From positions 1 to 64,000 of the forward strand of contig CABRNK010000014.1 in the NCBI GenBank assembly GCA_902472305.1: a stretch of 64,000 nt of DNA. Reading direction: 5' to 3'. The notes under the pieces were generated by a model. The model worked only from the letters and a program-made list of their open reading frames with translations. It had not been told where the DNA came from and did no database searches. This DNA comes from Hominenteromicrobium sp900549945. GTDB taxonomy: Bacteria; Bacillota; Clostridia; Oscillospirales; Acutalibacteraceae. Shown one piece after another: positions 33,105 to 41,392 of the stretch. The first letter of the stretch is position 1, and every line of letters starts with the position of its first letter. Both the position numbers and the translations under genes were made by a program.

Positions 33105-35303
33105 ATGATGAAACAGTACAAGGGAAATGACAGCAGAAAGCAGGGCTTTCAAAGAAGAAACCGCTTCGAGCGGAAAAGCGACGCCGTGCTGAGCAGCGTG
33201 GAGGAGAAGATTCTCACGGCGCTGCGCGAGGAAGATGTGCACGACTGGGGCGCGCGGCGGCTGCTGCGCAAATCGGGTATTTCGAACGAGAACGCGTTTT
33301 ACGACGCGCTGCACAGCTTAAAGGATAAGCGGCTGATTTTGATGGACCGCCAGCACAACGTGAAGCTGATCCCGGTCGAGGACGACGTGACGGCAACGCT
33401 CGTCTCGCTTTCGAAGAGCTTCGGCTTTGCCCGCCCGGTCGACGGCGGCGAGGATATTTTCATCCACGGCAGCGCGCTCAAGGGGGCGCTCGTCGGCGAT
33501 ACGATCATCGTCGGCGATATCCGCAAGGAGGACCGCGGCCCCGCGGGGCGCGTGCGCAGCATCGTGGAGCACAAGAAGGCGGAGACGACAGGCACCGTTT
33601 CGGTGACGCCCGAGGGCGTCGAGGTGATCCCCGACAACGCGATCCGCTACAATTTAAAGCTGCAGCAGCGCGACCTGAACGGCGCGAAGGACGGCGACAA
33701 GGTGCTCGTCTCGCTCGAGCAGGACTACCGCGGCGACTGGACGCGCGCGGCCGTGCAGAAGGTGTTCGGCCCTGGCCGCAGCGCGCGCGTCTGCGCGGAC
33801 GCGATCATCGAGCGGTACGGCATCCCGACCGTGTTCCCCACAGAGGCGCTGCAGCACGCCGAGAACGTCGGCAGTGCGCCGATCCCCGCGGAGGAATATG
33901 AAAAGCGTCTCGACCTGCGCGGCGAGGCGATCTTCACGATCGACAGCGCCGACGCGAAGGACCTCGACGACGCGATCTCCGTCATGCGCACGGCGGAGGG
34001 CTACGCGCTCGGCGTGCACATTGCGGACGTTTCCCACTATGTCCGGGAGGATACCCCGGTCGACCGCGAGGCGCTCGTGCGCGGCACGTCGGTCTATTTT
34101 GCCGACCGCGTGGTCCCGATGCTGCCCGAGGTGCTCTCGAACGGCGCGTGCTCGCTGAACGCCGGCACCGACAAGCTCGCGTTCTCGGCGCTCGTGCAGC
34201 TCGACAGCGACGGAAAGATCACGGGCTACGATTTCAAAAAGACGATTATCAACTCGAAGGTGCGCGGCGTGTACAAAGAGGTCAATACGATTCTCGACGG
34301 CACGGCGACGCCGGAGATCCTCGAAAAATACGCGCCGGTCATGGAATCCCTGCGGACGGCGAAGGAGCTCGCAGACATTCTAAAGGAGAATTCCTCGGCC
34401 CGCGGCACGATGGATTTCGACAGCGGCGAATCCCGTTTCGTGCTCGATGAAAACGGCGTGTGTATCGACATCATGCCGCGCGTTTCGGGCGAGGCGGAGC
34501 AGCTCATCGAACAGATGATGATCACGGCGAACATCGCGGCGGCAAAGTTCTCGCTCGACCACAAGCTGCCGTTTTTGTACCGCGTGCACGGCACGCCGGA
34601 CCCGAAGCGCGTGGAGGAGCTGATTAAGCTCCTGAAGCTCGTCGGCGTACCGTGCCGCGAGATCGAAAAGCCGAAGCCGGAGACGCAGGACTTCGCCGCG
34701 ATTCTCGACCGCGTGCGCGGCCTGCCGACCGAGCAGCTCGTCTCGCAGCGGCTTCTGCGCACGATGGAGAAGGCGCGCTACGCGACCGAGGAGACCGGCC
34801 ACTTCGGCCTCGCGCTCGCGGATTACAGCCACTTTACCTCGCCGATCCGCCGCTACCCGGATACCTCGATCCACCGCATTCTCTCTGCCTTTGCCGGCGG
34901 CATGCCGGCGGAGGAGGTGCGCCGCCGCTACGGCGCGTTTGTGGAGACCGCCGCGCGGGAATCCTCGCAGAATGAGGTGCGCGCGCTGATGGCGGAGCGC
35001 GACGCCGAGGACTGCTACATGGCCGAGTACATGAGCCAGCATATCGGCGAGCATTTTGAGGGCACCGTCAGCGGCGTGACGCAGCGCGGCGTTTTTGTCC
35101 GGCTGGAAAACAGCGTCGAGGGCTTTGTCTCGCTCGAGAGCTTCACCGGCGAGGAGTTTGTTTTCGACGGCCTCATCACGCACCGCAGCGCAAAGCGCGA
35201 GCTGACCATTGGCAGCGCGCTGCCGATCATCGTGGCTTCGGCGTACGTCGCGACCGGCAAGGTCGATTTTCTGCCGGATCTCGAAAAGGAAGCGCAGGCC
35301 TGA
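33105..35303 (+). CDS. rnr: Ribonuclease R
   Basis: Processive 3'-5' exoribonuclease of 732 residues that degrades structured RNA. Domain order: N-terminal winged helix (about 25-90), cold-shock domains, RNB catalytic domain with TIDSADAKDLDDAISV (magnesium aspartates), and a C-terminal S1 domain starting GEHFEGTVSGVTQRGVFV. The ATG 33105 follows GGATAGGATAAA. The 150-nt gap after murD has a long AT-rich stretch but no clean promoter hexamers. An RNase R gene next to a BofA-like gene is an order I do not recognise as standard. Confidence 0.96.
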   Translation: MMKQYKGNDSRKQGFQRRNRFERKSDAVLSSVEEKILTALREEDVHDWGARRLLRKSGISNENAFYDALHSLKDKRLILMDRQHNVKLIPVEDDVTATLVSLSKSFGFARPVDGGEDIFIHGSALKGALVGDTIIVGDIRKEDRGPAGRVRSIVEHKKAETTGTVSVTPEGVEVIPDNAIRYNLKLQQRDLNGAKDGDKVLVSLEQDYRGDWTRAAVQKVFGPGRSARVCADAIIERYGIPTVFPTEALQHAENVGSAPIPAEEYEKRLDLRGEAIFTIDSADAKDLDDAISVMRTAEGYALGVHIADVSHYVREDTPVDREALVRGTSVYFADRVVPMLPEVLSNGACSLNAGTDKLAFSALVQLDSDGKITGYDFKKTIINSKVRGVYKEVNTILDGTATPEILEKYAPVMESLRTAKELADILKENSSARGTMDFDSGESRFVLDENGVCIDIMPRVSGEAEQLIEQMMITANIAAAKFSLDHKLPFLYRVHGTPDPKRVEELIKLLKLVGVPCREIEKPKPETQDFAAILDRVRGLPTEQLVSQRLLRTMEKARYATEETGHFGLALADYSHFTSPIRRYPDTSIHRILSAFAGGMPAEEVRRRYGAFVETAARESSQNEVRALMAERDAEDCYMAEYMSQHIGEHFEGTVSGVTQRGVFVRLENSVEGFVSLESFTGEEFVFDGLITHRSAKRELTIGSALPIIVASAYVATGKVDFLPDLEKEAQA

Positions 35304-35389
35304 TGCGATAAATTCCCCTTTGCCCGCATATAGCTTTAGAGAGATTCCCGGGCTTCCGGCTTTCTAAAAAAGGCAAAGGAGAGATCCGT

Positions 35390-35569
35390 ATGCGGTTTAT
35401 AAAAACGCTGCTTGGCTCGGCGCTGCTCGGCGTCGGCGCGCTCGCGGCGCTGTACCTGCTCGCGCCGTACACCGGTATCGCGGTGCCGGTCAGCCGGCTG
35501 AGCGTTCTCGTTTCCGCCGCGCTCGGCGTGCCGGGCGTGACGCTGCTCGTGCTCCTCGATATGCTCTGA
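35390..35569 (+). CDS. BofA-like small membrane protein (pro-sigmaK processing inhibitor family)
   Basis: A 59-residue protein with two hydrophobic stretches: LLGSALLGVGALAALYLLAP and the C-terminal LGVPGVTLLVLLDML. The GVPG-x-x-LLLLL ending is the BofA family hallmark. In Bacillus, BofA holds the SpoIVFB protease inactive in the outer forespore membrane until the sigmaK checkpoint. AAAGGAGAGATCCGT precedes ATG 35390. The gene is short and easily missed. It supports a sporulating or formerly sporulating lineage. Confidence 0.75.
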   Translation: MRFIKTLLGSALLGVGALAALYLLAPYTGIAVPVSRLSVLVSAALGVPGVTLLVLLDML

Positions 35570-35651
35570 GCGGGCGGCCCGCCGCCCGGAAGATAAAAAA
35601 ACGGCCGCCGGTGCCGAACCGGATTTCGAAAAACAAGGATTGGTGATTCAG

Positions 35652-36767
35652 ATGATTTTTATCAACGCACAGATTCTGGACGGCGACTTCCGCCTCCGAA
35701 AGGCCGACATCGAGATCGATGACGAGCGGATCGTCCGCCTTGCGGATACGCTCTCCTACACGGAGCACGACCTCGTCGTCGACTGCGCGGGCTACACGAT
35801 CGTGCCTGGATTTGTCGATATCCACGTGCACGGCGGCGCCGGCGCCGATACCTGCGACGCCGATGCGCAGGGGCTGCGCGAAATGGCGAAATTCCTTTTG
35901 ACGAAGGGCGTCACCTCGTTCTGCCCGACGACGATGACCGTCTCGAACGAGGAGATCGCGAAATCGCTTGAAACGGTCAGAAGCTGCATGGCGGACAAGG
36001 ACGGCGCGCGGATCGTCGGCGTCAATCTGGAGGGGCCGTTTATCTCTCCGGCCAAGAAGGGCGCGCAGGGCGACGAATTCATTCAGGCGCCGGATTACGA
36101 CGTGTTCAAGGCGCTTTACGATGGCTGCGGCGGCATCATCAAGCTCGTGGACATCGCGCCCGAATGCGACGTAAAGGGCGGCTTCATCGAGAAGGCCTCG
36201 AAGCTCTGCACGGTCTCGGTCGCGCACACCGCGACGGGCTACGAGGGCGCGAAGGCGGCGTTTCAGGCGGGCGCGACGCACGCGACCCACCTTTTCAACG
36301 CGATGTCCGGCATGACGCACCGCGCGCCGGGCGTTGTGGGCGCCGTGTTCGACACCGATACCGTGCGCGGCGAGCTGATCTGCGACGGCATCCACATTCA
36401 CCCGGCCGTCGTGCGCACGGTCTTTAAGCTGATGCCCCGCCGCGTCTGCGTCGTCAGCGATGCGATGCGCCTCTCCGGCATGGAGGACGGCGGGCAGGGC
36501 ATGCTCGGCGTCAACCTCGTCACCGTCAAGGACGGCAAGGCAACGCTCGAGGACGGCACGATCGCAGGCTCGGTCACGAATCTGCACGACGAGCTGAAAA
36601 ACCTCGTTTCGTGGGGGATTCCGCTCGAGAAGGCCGTGCGCGCCATGACGCTCACGCCCGCGGAGGCGATCGGCATGGAGAAGGAAATCGGCAGCATCGC
36701 CGTCGGCAAGCGCGCCGATCTGGTCGTGCTCGACGAAAATCTTGAGATCGTCGCGGTGTACCACTGA
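35652..36767 (+). CDS. nagA: N-acetylglucosamine-6-phosphate deacetylase
   Basis: Removes the acetyl group from GlcNAc-6-phosphate, feeding amino-sugar catabolism or cell-wall recycling. The 371-residue amidohydrolase has the metal pair His58/His60 in DIHVHGGAGAD, then NLEGPFIS, the substrate-loop histidines in GATHATHLFNAMSGMTHR, and the catalytic Asp in VVSDAMRLSG. ATG 35652 follows AAGGATTGGTGATTCAG, a start region similar to those of the two structured-leader genes. No nagB or PTS gene is adjacent in this window. Confidence 0.95.
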   Translation: MIFINAQILDGDFRLRKADIEIDDERIVRLADTLSYTEHDLVVDCAGYTIVPGFVDIHVHGGAGADTCDADAQGLREMAKFLLTKGVTSFCPTTMTVSNEEIAKSLETVRSCMADKDGARIVGVNLEGPFISPAKKGAQGDEFIQAPDYDVFKALYDGCGGIIKLVDIAPECDVKGGFIEKASKLCTVSVAHTATGYEGAKAAFQAGATHATHLFNAMSGMTHRAPGVVGAVFDTDTVRGELICDGIHIHPAVVRTVFKLMPRRVCVVSDAMRLSGMEDGGQGMLGVNLVTVKDGKATLEDGTIAGSVTNLHDELKNLVSWGIPLEKAVRAMTLTPAEAIGMEKEIGSIAVGKRADLVVLDENLEIVAVYH

Positions 36768-36835
36768 TTGGGAAAAACGGAGCGATCCGTTTGGGATTGG
36801 AATTTGGGATTGGAAATAGAAAGGAAGGAAGTCCT

Positions 36836-38134
36836 ATGTATTGCATCCATTGTGGAAGAAAGCTGCCGGAGGACGGCTCCGTCTGCGCCTGCGGCAATTT
36901 GCAGCCGGGGCAGAATGTGCCGGCAGAACCGCAGGCCGCCGCGCCGGTGGAAGCGCCCGCACCAGCCATTTCGGCCGCACAGCCCGCGGAGCAGCCCGCT
37001 GTGGCAGAACCGCAGGCCGCCGCGCCGGTGGAAGCGCCCGCGCCGGCCATTTCGGCCGCACAGCCCGCGGAGCAGCCCGCTGTGGCAGAACCGCCGGCAG
37101 AACCGCCGGCAGAACCGCAGGCTGCCGCGCCGGTGGAAGCGCCCGCGCCAGTCATTTCGGCCGCACAGCCTGCACAGGCGCCGGCGTATGCCCAGCAGCC
37201 TGCGCCGTATGGGCAGCCGTATACGGATACATATCAGCCGCAGAACCCGTACGCACAGCCGTACGTGCAGAACCCATATGCGCCGCGCGCGGCGTACCCG
37301 TACCAGCCCGCGCAGCAGGCGCGCCCGTTCGCGGCGGCGTGTGCGGCGGTCAAGTCGCTGGCCGCGTCACCTCTGTTCCTGATCGGCACGATTTTTGTGT
37401 CGCTGGGCTTCCTGCTCAGCCTGATTTCCGCGTTCATCCCGGTCAATTACGCCCGGCTGTTTAGCATGCTGCCGCCGGAGGTTTACTACGCGCTCGATTT
37501 TTCCGACCTGCAATATCAGCTCTACATGCTTCAGGACGGCTCCGTGCTCACGGCCTTCCTATTCCAGCTTCCCGGCCTGATCCTCTCGGCACTGGCCGTG
37601 GCCGGGCTCTGGATGACCTTTGCGTCCGGCAAAAGCGGGAGCAGCCCGACGCTCAAGACCTCCGGCCTCACAATTTTGAAGGTTCTTCAGGTGTTCTCGG
37701 TCGTCGGCTATGCGGTGCTGGCGCTGCTGCTCGTCATCCTGTTGGTGATCGTGCTGGTCACCGCTGTTTCAGCCAGTGGAGTCTATGATTTCGTCGGCGC
37801 TGCGATGGCTACGCTGGCTGTCATCCTGCTGGCGCTTCTCGCGGTGATTGCACTCCTGATCGTTTACAGCGCAAAGGTGATCGGCTCGATCAACGCCGCG
37901 AAAGCGGCGGCCGCGGGCAGTGCGATGCTGAAAAAAGCCTCCATGTTCGTTGCGGTGCTCGGCTTCCTCATGGCGGGCTATGCGCTGATCGACCTGTACG
38001 GCACCGTTGTGTTCAGCGGCTGGCTTGCGGCGCTGCGCAATGCCTGTACCGCCGGCGCGCAGATTGTGTTCGGCATCTGCATCATCCAGTTTAACAAGAG
38101 GGTTGCCTCGCTGCGCACGCCCTCCGCGATGTGA
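36836..38134 (+). CDS. Zinc-ribbon membrane protein with tandem Pro/Ala repeats
   Basis: A 432-residue protein. It begins with a zinc ribbon (CIHCGRKLPEDGSVCACG, CxxC and CxC), continues with a Pro/Ala-rich region that includes three nearly identical 27-residue units (about residues 30-118), then a Tyr/Gln/Pro-rich linker, and ends in a membrane domain with about five helices starting at SPLFLIGTIFVSLGFLLSLI. The layout (ribbon, disordered linker, membrane helices) is common in Clostridia proteins of unknown role. ATG 36836 follows AAGGAAGGAAGTCC. Terminator at 38161. Confidence 0.8.
   Translation: MYCIHCGRKLPEDGSVCACGNLQPGQNVPAEPQAAAPVEAPAPAISAAQPAEQPAVAEPQAAAPVEAPAPAISAAQPAEQPAVAEPPAEPPAEPQAAAPVEAPAPVISAAQPAQAPAYAQQPAPYGQPYTDTYQPQNPYAQPYVQNPYAPRAAYPYQPAQQARPFAAACAAVKSLAASPLFLIGTIFVSLGFLLSLISAFIPVNYARLFSMLPPEVYYALDFSDLQYQLYMLQDGSVLTAFLFQLPGLILSALAVAGLWMTFASGKSGSSPTLKTSGLTILKVLQVFSVVGYAVLALLLVILLVIVLVTAVSASGVYDFVGAAMATLAVILLALLAVIALLIVYSAKVIGSINAAKAAAAGSAMLKKASMFVAVLGFLMAGYALIDLYGTVVFSGWLAALRNACTAGAQIVFGICIIQFNKRVASLRTPSAM
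36923..37189 (+). repeat. 81-bp tandem repeat coding for 27-residue Pro/Ala units
   Basis: Units start at 36923, 37004 and 37109. Between units two and three are two extra 12-bp copies of GCAGAACCGCCG (37085 and 37097). All insertions are multiples of three, so the frame is kept. The near identity at DNA level points to recent expansion. Confidence 0.85.
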
Positions 38135-38160
38135 ACCGGCGGATAAAAACGCATATTTTT

Positions 38161-38190
38161 GGGGCGGGCTGAAAACGGCCTGCCCCTTTT
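38161..38190 (+). terminator. Intrinsic terminator of the zinc-ribbon gene
   Basis: GGGGCGGGC (38161-38169) pairs with GCCTGCCCC (38178-38186), one G-U pair, followed by TTTT. Confidence 0.8.
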
Positions 38191-38201
38191 GCAGTTTTTA
38201 C

Positions 38202-38230
38202 TTTACAAAATGGCAGGATTGCAGTACAAT
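38202..38230 (+). promoter_or_regulatory. SigmaA-type promoter of asnA
   Basis: TTTACA (38202-38207), 17-nt spacer, TACAAT (38225-38230), 89 nt before the ATG. The leader is too short for a T-box. Confidence 0.7.
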
Positions 38231-38318
38231 AACAGAAACAGCTCCGCGTATCGCCTTGATGGTCTGTAACGAAAATGCAGGCGCTCGCGGTGAATCTTGC
38301 AGAAAAGGGTGGTTGTCT

Positions 38319-39326
38319 ATGCAGAGGGTTATTGTTCCGGAGGGGTATGCGCCGAGCCTCGGGCTCTATGAGACGCAGAAGGCGATCGGGCTGGTCAAAA
38401 ATGTTTTTCTCGTCAAAATCTGCGCCGCGCTGCACCTGAAGCGCGTCACGGCGCCGCTGTTCGTCGACCCGGCGACCGGCCTCAACGACGATCTGAACGG
38501 CGTGGAGCGCCCGGTGGATTTTGATATTCCGGCCGCCGCGCTGAACGCGCAGGTTGTGCACTCGCTCGCGAAGTGGAAGCGCCTCGCGCTGTATAACTAC
38601 GGCTTTTTTGTGGGCAACGGCCTCGTCACCGATATGAACGCGATCCGCCGCGACGAGGAGCTCGACAACCTCCATTCGATCTACGTCGACCAGTGGGACT
38701 GGGAAAAGGTGATCGACCGTGAGATGCGCACGCCGGCGTACCTCGAGGATACGGTGCGCCGGATCGTCAGCGCGATCTGCGGCACGCTCGACGAGCTGAA
38801 ATGGCAGTTCTCCGGGCTTTCCACAGAGCTGTGCCGCGACGTGTTCTTCATCACTGCGCAGGCGCTCGAGGACCGCTACCCGGACCTTACGCCGAAACAG
38901 CGCGAGAATGTGATCGCGCGCGAGCACGGCACGGTGTTCATCGAGCAGATCGGCGGCGCGCTGAAAAGCGGCCGGCCGCACGACGGCCGCGCGCCCGATT
39001 ACGACGACTGGAGCCTGAACGGCGACCTGCTTTTCTGGCATGAGCCGCTCAACACGGCGATCGAGATCAGCAGCATGGGCATCCGCGTCGATGCCGAGTC
39101 GCTCGCGGCGCAGCTCAAAACGGCGGGCTGCGAGGCGCGCGGCGAGCTGCCCTTTCACAAAATGCTGCTGAACGGCGAGCTGCCGCTCACGATCGGCGGC
39201 GGCATCGGGCAGTCCCGCCTGTGCATGCTGCTGCTCGGCAAGGTGCACATCGGCGAGGTGCAGGCCTCCCTGTGGGACGAGGAAACCGCCCGAATCTGCG
39301 CCGAAAAGGGCGTCGTGCTGCTGTAA
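38319..39326 (+). CDS. asnA: Aspartate--ammonia ligase (asparagine synthetase A)
   Basis: Makes asparagine from aspartate, ammonia and ATP. The 335-residue protein has a class II aminoacyl-tRNA-synthetase-like fold. Typical segments are ETQKAIGLVKNVF at the N-terminus, SLAKWKRLALYNYGF, HSIYVDQWDWEKVI, and the C-terminal LPLTIGGGIGQSRLCMLLL. Length matches the family. ATG 38319 follows AAAAGGGTGG; the open frame extends upstream across the promoter and terminator and is rejected there. It is monocistronic. Confidence 0.96.
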   Translation: MQRVIVPEGYAPSLGLYETQKAIGLVKNVFLVKICAALHLKRVTAPLFVDPATGLNDDLNGVERPVDFDIPAAALNAQVVHSLAKWKRLALYNYGFFVGNGLVTDMNAIRRDEELDNLHSIYVDQWDWEKVIDREMRTPAYLEDTVRRIVSAICGTLDELKWQFSGLSTELCRDVFFITAQALEDRYPDLTPKQRENVIAREHGTVFIEQIGGALKSGRPHDGRAPDYDDWSLNGDLLFWHEPLNTAIEISSMGIRVDAESLAAQLKTAGCEARGELPFHKMLLNGELPLTIGGGIGQSRLCMLLLGKVHIGEVQASLWDEETARICAEKGVVLL

Positions 39327-39341
39327 TCCGCATCAAGAGAG

Positions 39342-39387
39342 AAAACCCCGGCTTTCAGGCCCTGCAGCCTGTGCGGCCGGGTTTTTG
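39342..39387 (+). terminator. Intrinsic terminator of asnA
   Basis: AAAACCC-c-GGC (39342-39352) pairs with GCCGGGTTTT (39376-39385) with one bulged C and an inner CAGG/CCTG stem, followed by TTTTTGC. Confidence 0.65.
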
Positions 39388-39431
39388 CAACCGCAGGTTG
39401 AGCGCGCCGCTGAAATTCAACGCACCGGTTA

Positions 39432-39544
39432 TTGGCTTTCGCTCCGTATTGCGCTATGCTTATGGCAGAAGGCATAACAGGAAAGGGGCATGATGGATGG
39501 AAAACAAAAAGATTGGCGGGTTTATCGCGGAGAAATATGTATAA
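39432..39544 (+). other. Promoter plus 15-codon ORF, possible remnant of an HTH regulator gene
   Basis: TTGGCT (39432-39437), 17-nt spacer, TATGCT (39455-39460), then AGGAAAGGGG and ATG 39497. The frame of 15 codons reads MENKKIGGFIAEKYV and stops at 39542. The first 12 residues look like the start of XRE-type regulators (IGxFIAxxR), but the helix-turn-helix is absent. A large hairpin follows at 39559. It is either a truncated gene or a small transcript. Confidence 0.3.
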
Positions 39545-39558
39545 CGGGCGCTGAAAAA

Positions 39559-39601
39559 CCGGGACCGCCTCCCGCAGCTTGGCTGCGCGGGGCGGTCCCG
39601 G
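39559..39601. terminator. Large bidirectional terminator between convergent units
   Basis: CCGGGACCGCC (39559-39569) pairs with GGCGGTCCCGG (39591-39601), continued by GCAGC/GCTGC (39574-39578, 39582-39586). It is flanked by GAAAAA on the left and ATATTTTATT on the right, so it works for both strands, mainly the MFS gene ending at 39607. Confidence 0.85.
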
Positions 39602-39606
39602 ATATT

Positions 39607-40947
39607 TTATTCGCTTTTGTGAAGCGATTTGCTTTTTTCGGGCGGGGTGCCTTGCTCAAGCGCCCAGATGCTCGGCCTGCGGCGGAAAAACAGGCAGGTG
39701 AAAACGCCGAGGAAGCCGATCGCGAGGAACAGCAGCGCGGCGCCCGCGCCCTTTTCCGCGCCGAACAAAGCGCTGAGGAGGCTGCCGGCGGGCTGCGCCG
39801 CCATGAACGGCTCAAAGACGCTGTCCACGAGGAAGCCGCCGGCGAGGTAGCCGAGCGGGATCGTGAAGAATTGCAGCGTGTTGCGCGCCGCGTAGACGCG
39901 CCCCTGCATTTCGACCGGGATGCGCGTGCGGAACAGCACGTCCATGTTGGCGTTCATCAGCGGGATGCCGATCCATCCGAGTGCGGCCGCAAAGCACCAC
40001 ACGGGCGGCGAGGCCCCGAACGCGAGCAGGAAATTTTCTGTGCTCATGGAGAACAGCAGCGTGTTGCAGATCACACGCACGCGGCTTTTCGGCGCGGGGA
40101 GCAGGGAGACGAGGATGCTGCCCGCGAGCATCGCGAGTCCGGCGCAGGTATTCACGGCGCCGAGCACGCCCTCGCCGCCGTTCTGCCGCGGGAGCAGCAT
40201 GGCGGGAAGCGCGGCGTTGTAGACGGAGGCGGTGAAATTGATGGCGGCGAGGAAGAGGATGAGGTCCAGAATGCCGCGGTTTTCGGCGAGATAGCGCAGG
40301 CCGCGCCCCGCGGCGCGCAGCACGGGTTCTCTGCAGCCGTCTGCGTTCCCCTTGGGGATCCGTATGCCAAAGAGCAGCGTGCAGAACGCCAGCGCAAAGG
40401 TGAGCAGGTCCACGGCGAGCACGGCGCGAAGCCCGAAGAGCCCGAGCACCGCGGTGGCGGCGGCCGGCGTCAGCACCGAATTCAGCGCGCCGGAGAGCGA
40501 GCGCAGGCCGCTCGCGCGCTGGAAATACCGCTTTGGCACCAAAAGCGTTGCGGCAACCTCAGAGGCCGGCTGCTGCACGGTGTTCATCAGGCCGTTTAGG
40601 GCGTTCAGGGCGTACAGATGCCACACGGCAAGGCTGCCGGTATGCAGCAGGAGGAGCACGGCGACGGTCGTGCAGGCCGCGAAGAGGTCGCAGACGAGCA
40701 TCGCGGCCTTTTTGCTCCAGCGGTCGCTGAGCGCGCCGGCAAAAATGCTCAGCAGCACGTAGGGCGCATACGAGCAGATCGAGAGCAGCGCCGTGCTGAG
40801 CGCGGAGCCGCTCTGCCCGTAAGACCAGACGACGAGCGCGAAGCTCATCATGCCGCTGCCGAGGGCGGAGAGCGCCTGCGTGGACCACAGCAGCAGAAAT
40901 GGGCGAAGCGGGCGCAGGGCGGAAAGGTTTGTCTTGTATATTTTCAT
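39607..40947 (-). CDS. MFS efflux transporter (drug/macrolide-type, DHA3-like)
   Basis: A 446-residue major facilitator protein with about 12 hydrophobic helices. The start LLLWSTQALSALGSGMMSFAL and the loop motif FAGALSDRWSKKAAM (motif A) fit MefA/EntS-type exporters. It probably uses the proton gradient to expel a drug or metabolite. The ATG at 40947 follows AAGGAGCAAAGTCACC. Expression appears controlled: a consensus promoter lies at 41122-41150, and the 170-nt leader contains a 12-codon leader peptide and two mutually exclusive hairpins, the layout of ribosome-stalling attenuators of antibiotic-resistance genes. Confidence 0.9.
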   Translation of the reverse strand: MKIYKTNLSALRPLRPFLLLWSTQALSALGSGMMSFALVVWSYGQSGSALSTALLSICSYAPYVLLSIFAGALSDRWSKKAAMLVCDLFAACTTVAVLLLLHTGSLAVWHLYALNALNGLMNTVQQPASEVAATLLVPKRYFQRASGLRSLSGALNSVLTPAAATAVLGLFGLRAVLAVDLLTFALAFCTLLFGIRIPKGNADGCREPVLRAAGRGLRYLAENRGILDLILFLAAINFTASVYNAALPAMLLPRQNGGEGVLGAVNTCAGLAMLAGSILVSLLPAPKSRVRVICNTLLFSMSTENFLLAFGASPPVWCFAAALGWIGIPLMNANMDVLFRTRIPVEMQGRVYAARNTLQFFTIPLGYLAGGFLVDSVFEPFMAAQPAGSLLSALFGAEKGAGAALLFLAIGFLGVFTCLFFRRRPSIWALEQGTPPEKSKSLHKSE

Positions 40948-40997
40948 GGTGACTTTGCTCCTTACAGTGATTTTCTGTTTTGGAAATGCAAAGCCTG

Positions 40998-41051
40998 CGG
41001 ACGGTCATTGGCTCCATGCGGTCCCGTCCGGGATCAGACCCTGCATGGAGC
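40998..41051 (-). promoter_or_regulatory. Attenuator-like switching hairpins ahead of the MFS pump
   Basis: Minus-strand RNA. Hairpin A: GCTCCATGC (41051-41043, inside the leader peptide codons) pairs over 9 bp with GCATGGAGC (41019-41011), with TCCCG/CGGGA nested inside. Hairpin B: CGGACGG (41030-41024) pairs over 7 bp with CCGTCCG (41004-40998). A and B share bases and exclude each other. Confidence 0.6.
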
Positions 41052-41072
41052 GTGGACAATGCACAATATCAT
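41034..41072 (-). CDS. Leader peptide of the MFS pump
   Basis: A 12-codon frame MILCIVHAPCRV with TGA stop, preceded by a perfect AGGAGG (41086-41081) at 8-nt spacing, inside the transcript leader of the MFS gene. Its last five codons before the stop form the 5' arm of a 9-bp hairpin. Ribosome stalling here would open that hairpin and allow the alternative one. The call rests on the ribosome-binding site and hairpin geometry; no known leader peptide is identical. Confidence 0.6.
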   Translation of the reverse strand: MILCIVHAPCRV

Positions 41073-41121
41073 CTTTTCGGCCTCCTGTCCTGCATTTTTT
41101 GATTCGATTTTGGCCGCTTTC

Positions 41122-41150
41122 AGTTTAGCACGGTGTGAAATGGGTGTCAA
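41122..41150 (-). promoter_or_regulatory. Consensus promoter of the MFS pump
   Basis: Minus strand: TTGACA (41150-41145), 17-nt spacer, TAAACT (41127-41122). Confidence 0.75.
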
Positions 41151-41263
41151 ACTAAGGAAAACGGTGCAGCCGCGCTGCTGATTTATCTGTGCAAAGCGGC
41201 AAATCAGAAATAAACTTTACGAAATTTGAGGTTATTGTTGTAAATTTTAAGCGTATATGTTAT

Positions 41264-41375
41264 TGTATAACTGCGGGAGGGAATGCGCTCCTGCGAAAAC
41301 AATTCCATCGCTTACGACAAAACCCGCCGGTACCGGACCCTTCCTGATTTGGTTGCCGGCGGGTTTATTTATTAT
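41264..41375 (+). ncRNA. Possible small transcript with terminator
   Basis: An AT-rich stretch (41221-41271, several weak -10-like elements) is followed by hairpin GCGGGAG/CTCCTGC and then a strong terminator: AACCCGCCGG (41321-41330) with CCGGCGGGTT (41356-41365) and TTATTTATTATTTT. No upstream plus-strand gene needs this terminator, so a short RNA of about 100 nt may be made here. The terminator is well supported, the RNA only suggested. Confidence 0.35.
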
Positions 41376-41392
41376 TTTCCGCGTGGTATACT
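41364..41392 (+). promoter_or_regulatory. Possible promoter of the YhhN-family gene
   Basis: TTTATT (41364-41369), 17-nt spacer, TATACT (41387-41392). The -35 is poor; the -10 is good. Confidence 0.4.

Noticed and set aside
35570..35651. Third copy of the structured leader before nagA
   Set aside because: Only the ribosome-binding end (AAGGATTGGTGATT) and a CCGG are similar; the P1 and P2 stems and inner hairpins are missing.
36923..37189. CRISPR-like repeat array
   Set aside because: The repeats are contiguous coding units without spacers, in frame with the zinc-ribbon protein.
38135..38318. T-box riboswitch upstream of asnA
   Set aside because: The transcript leader after the promoter at 38202 is under 90 nt and contains no T-box sequence or terminator; too short for a T-box.
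39490..40599. Plus-strand 369-codon frame opposite the MFS transporter
   Set aside because: Mirror of a clear 12-helix transporter; its translation is Arg/Ala/Glu-rich without any family pattern.
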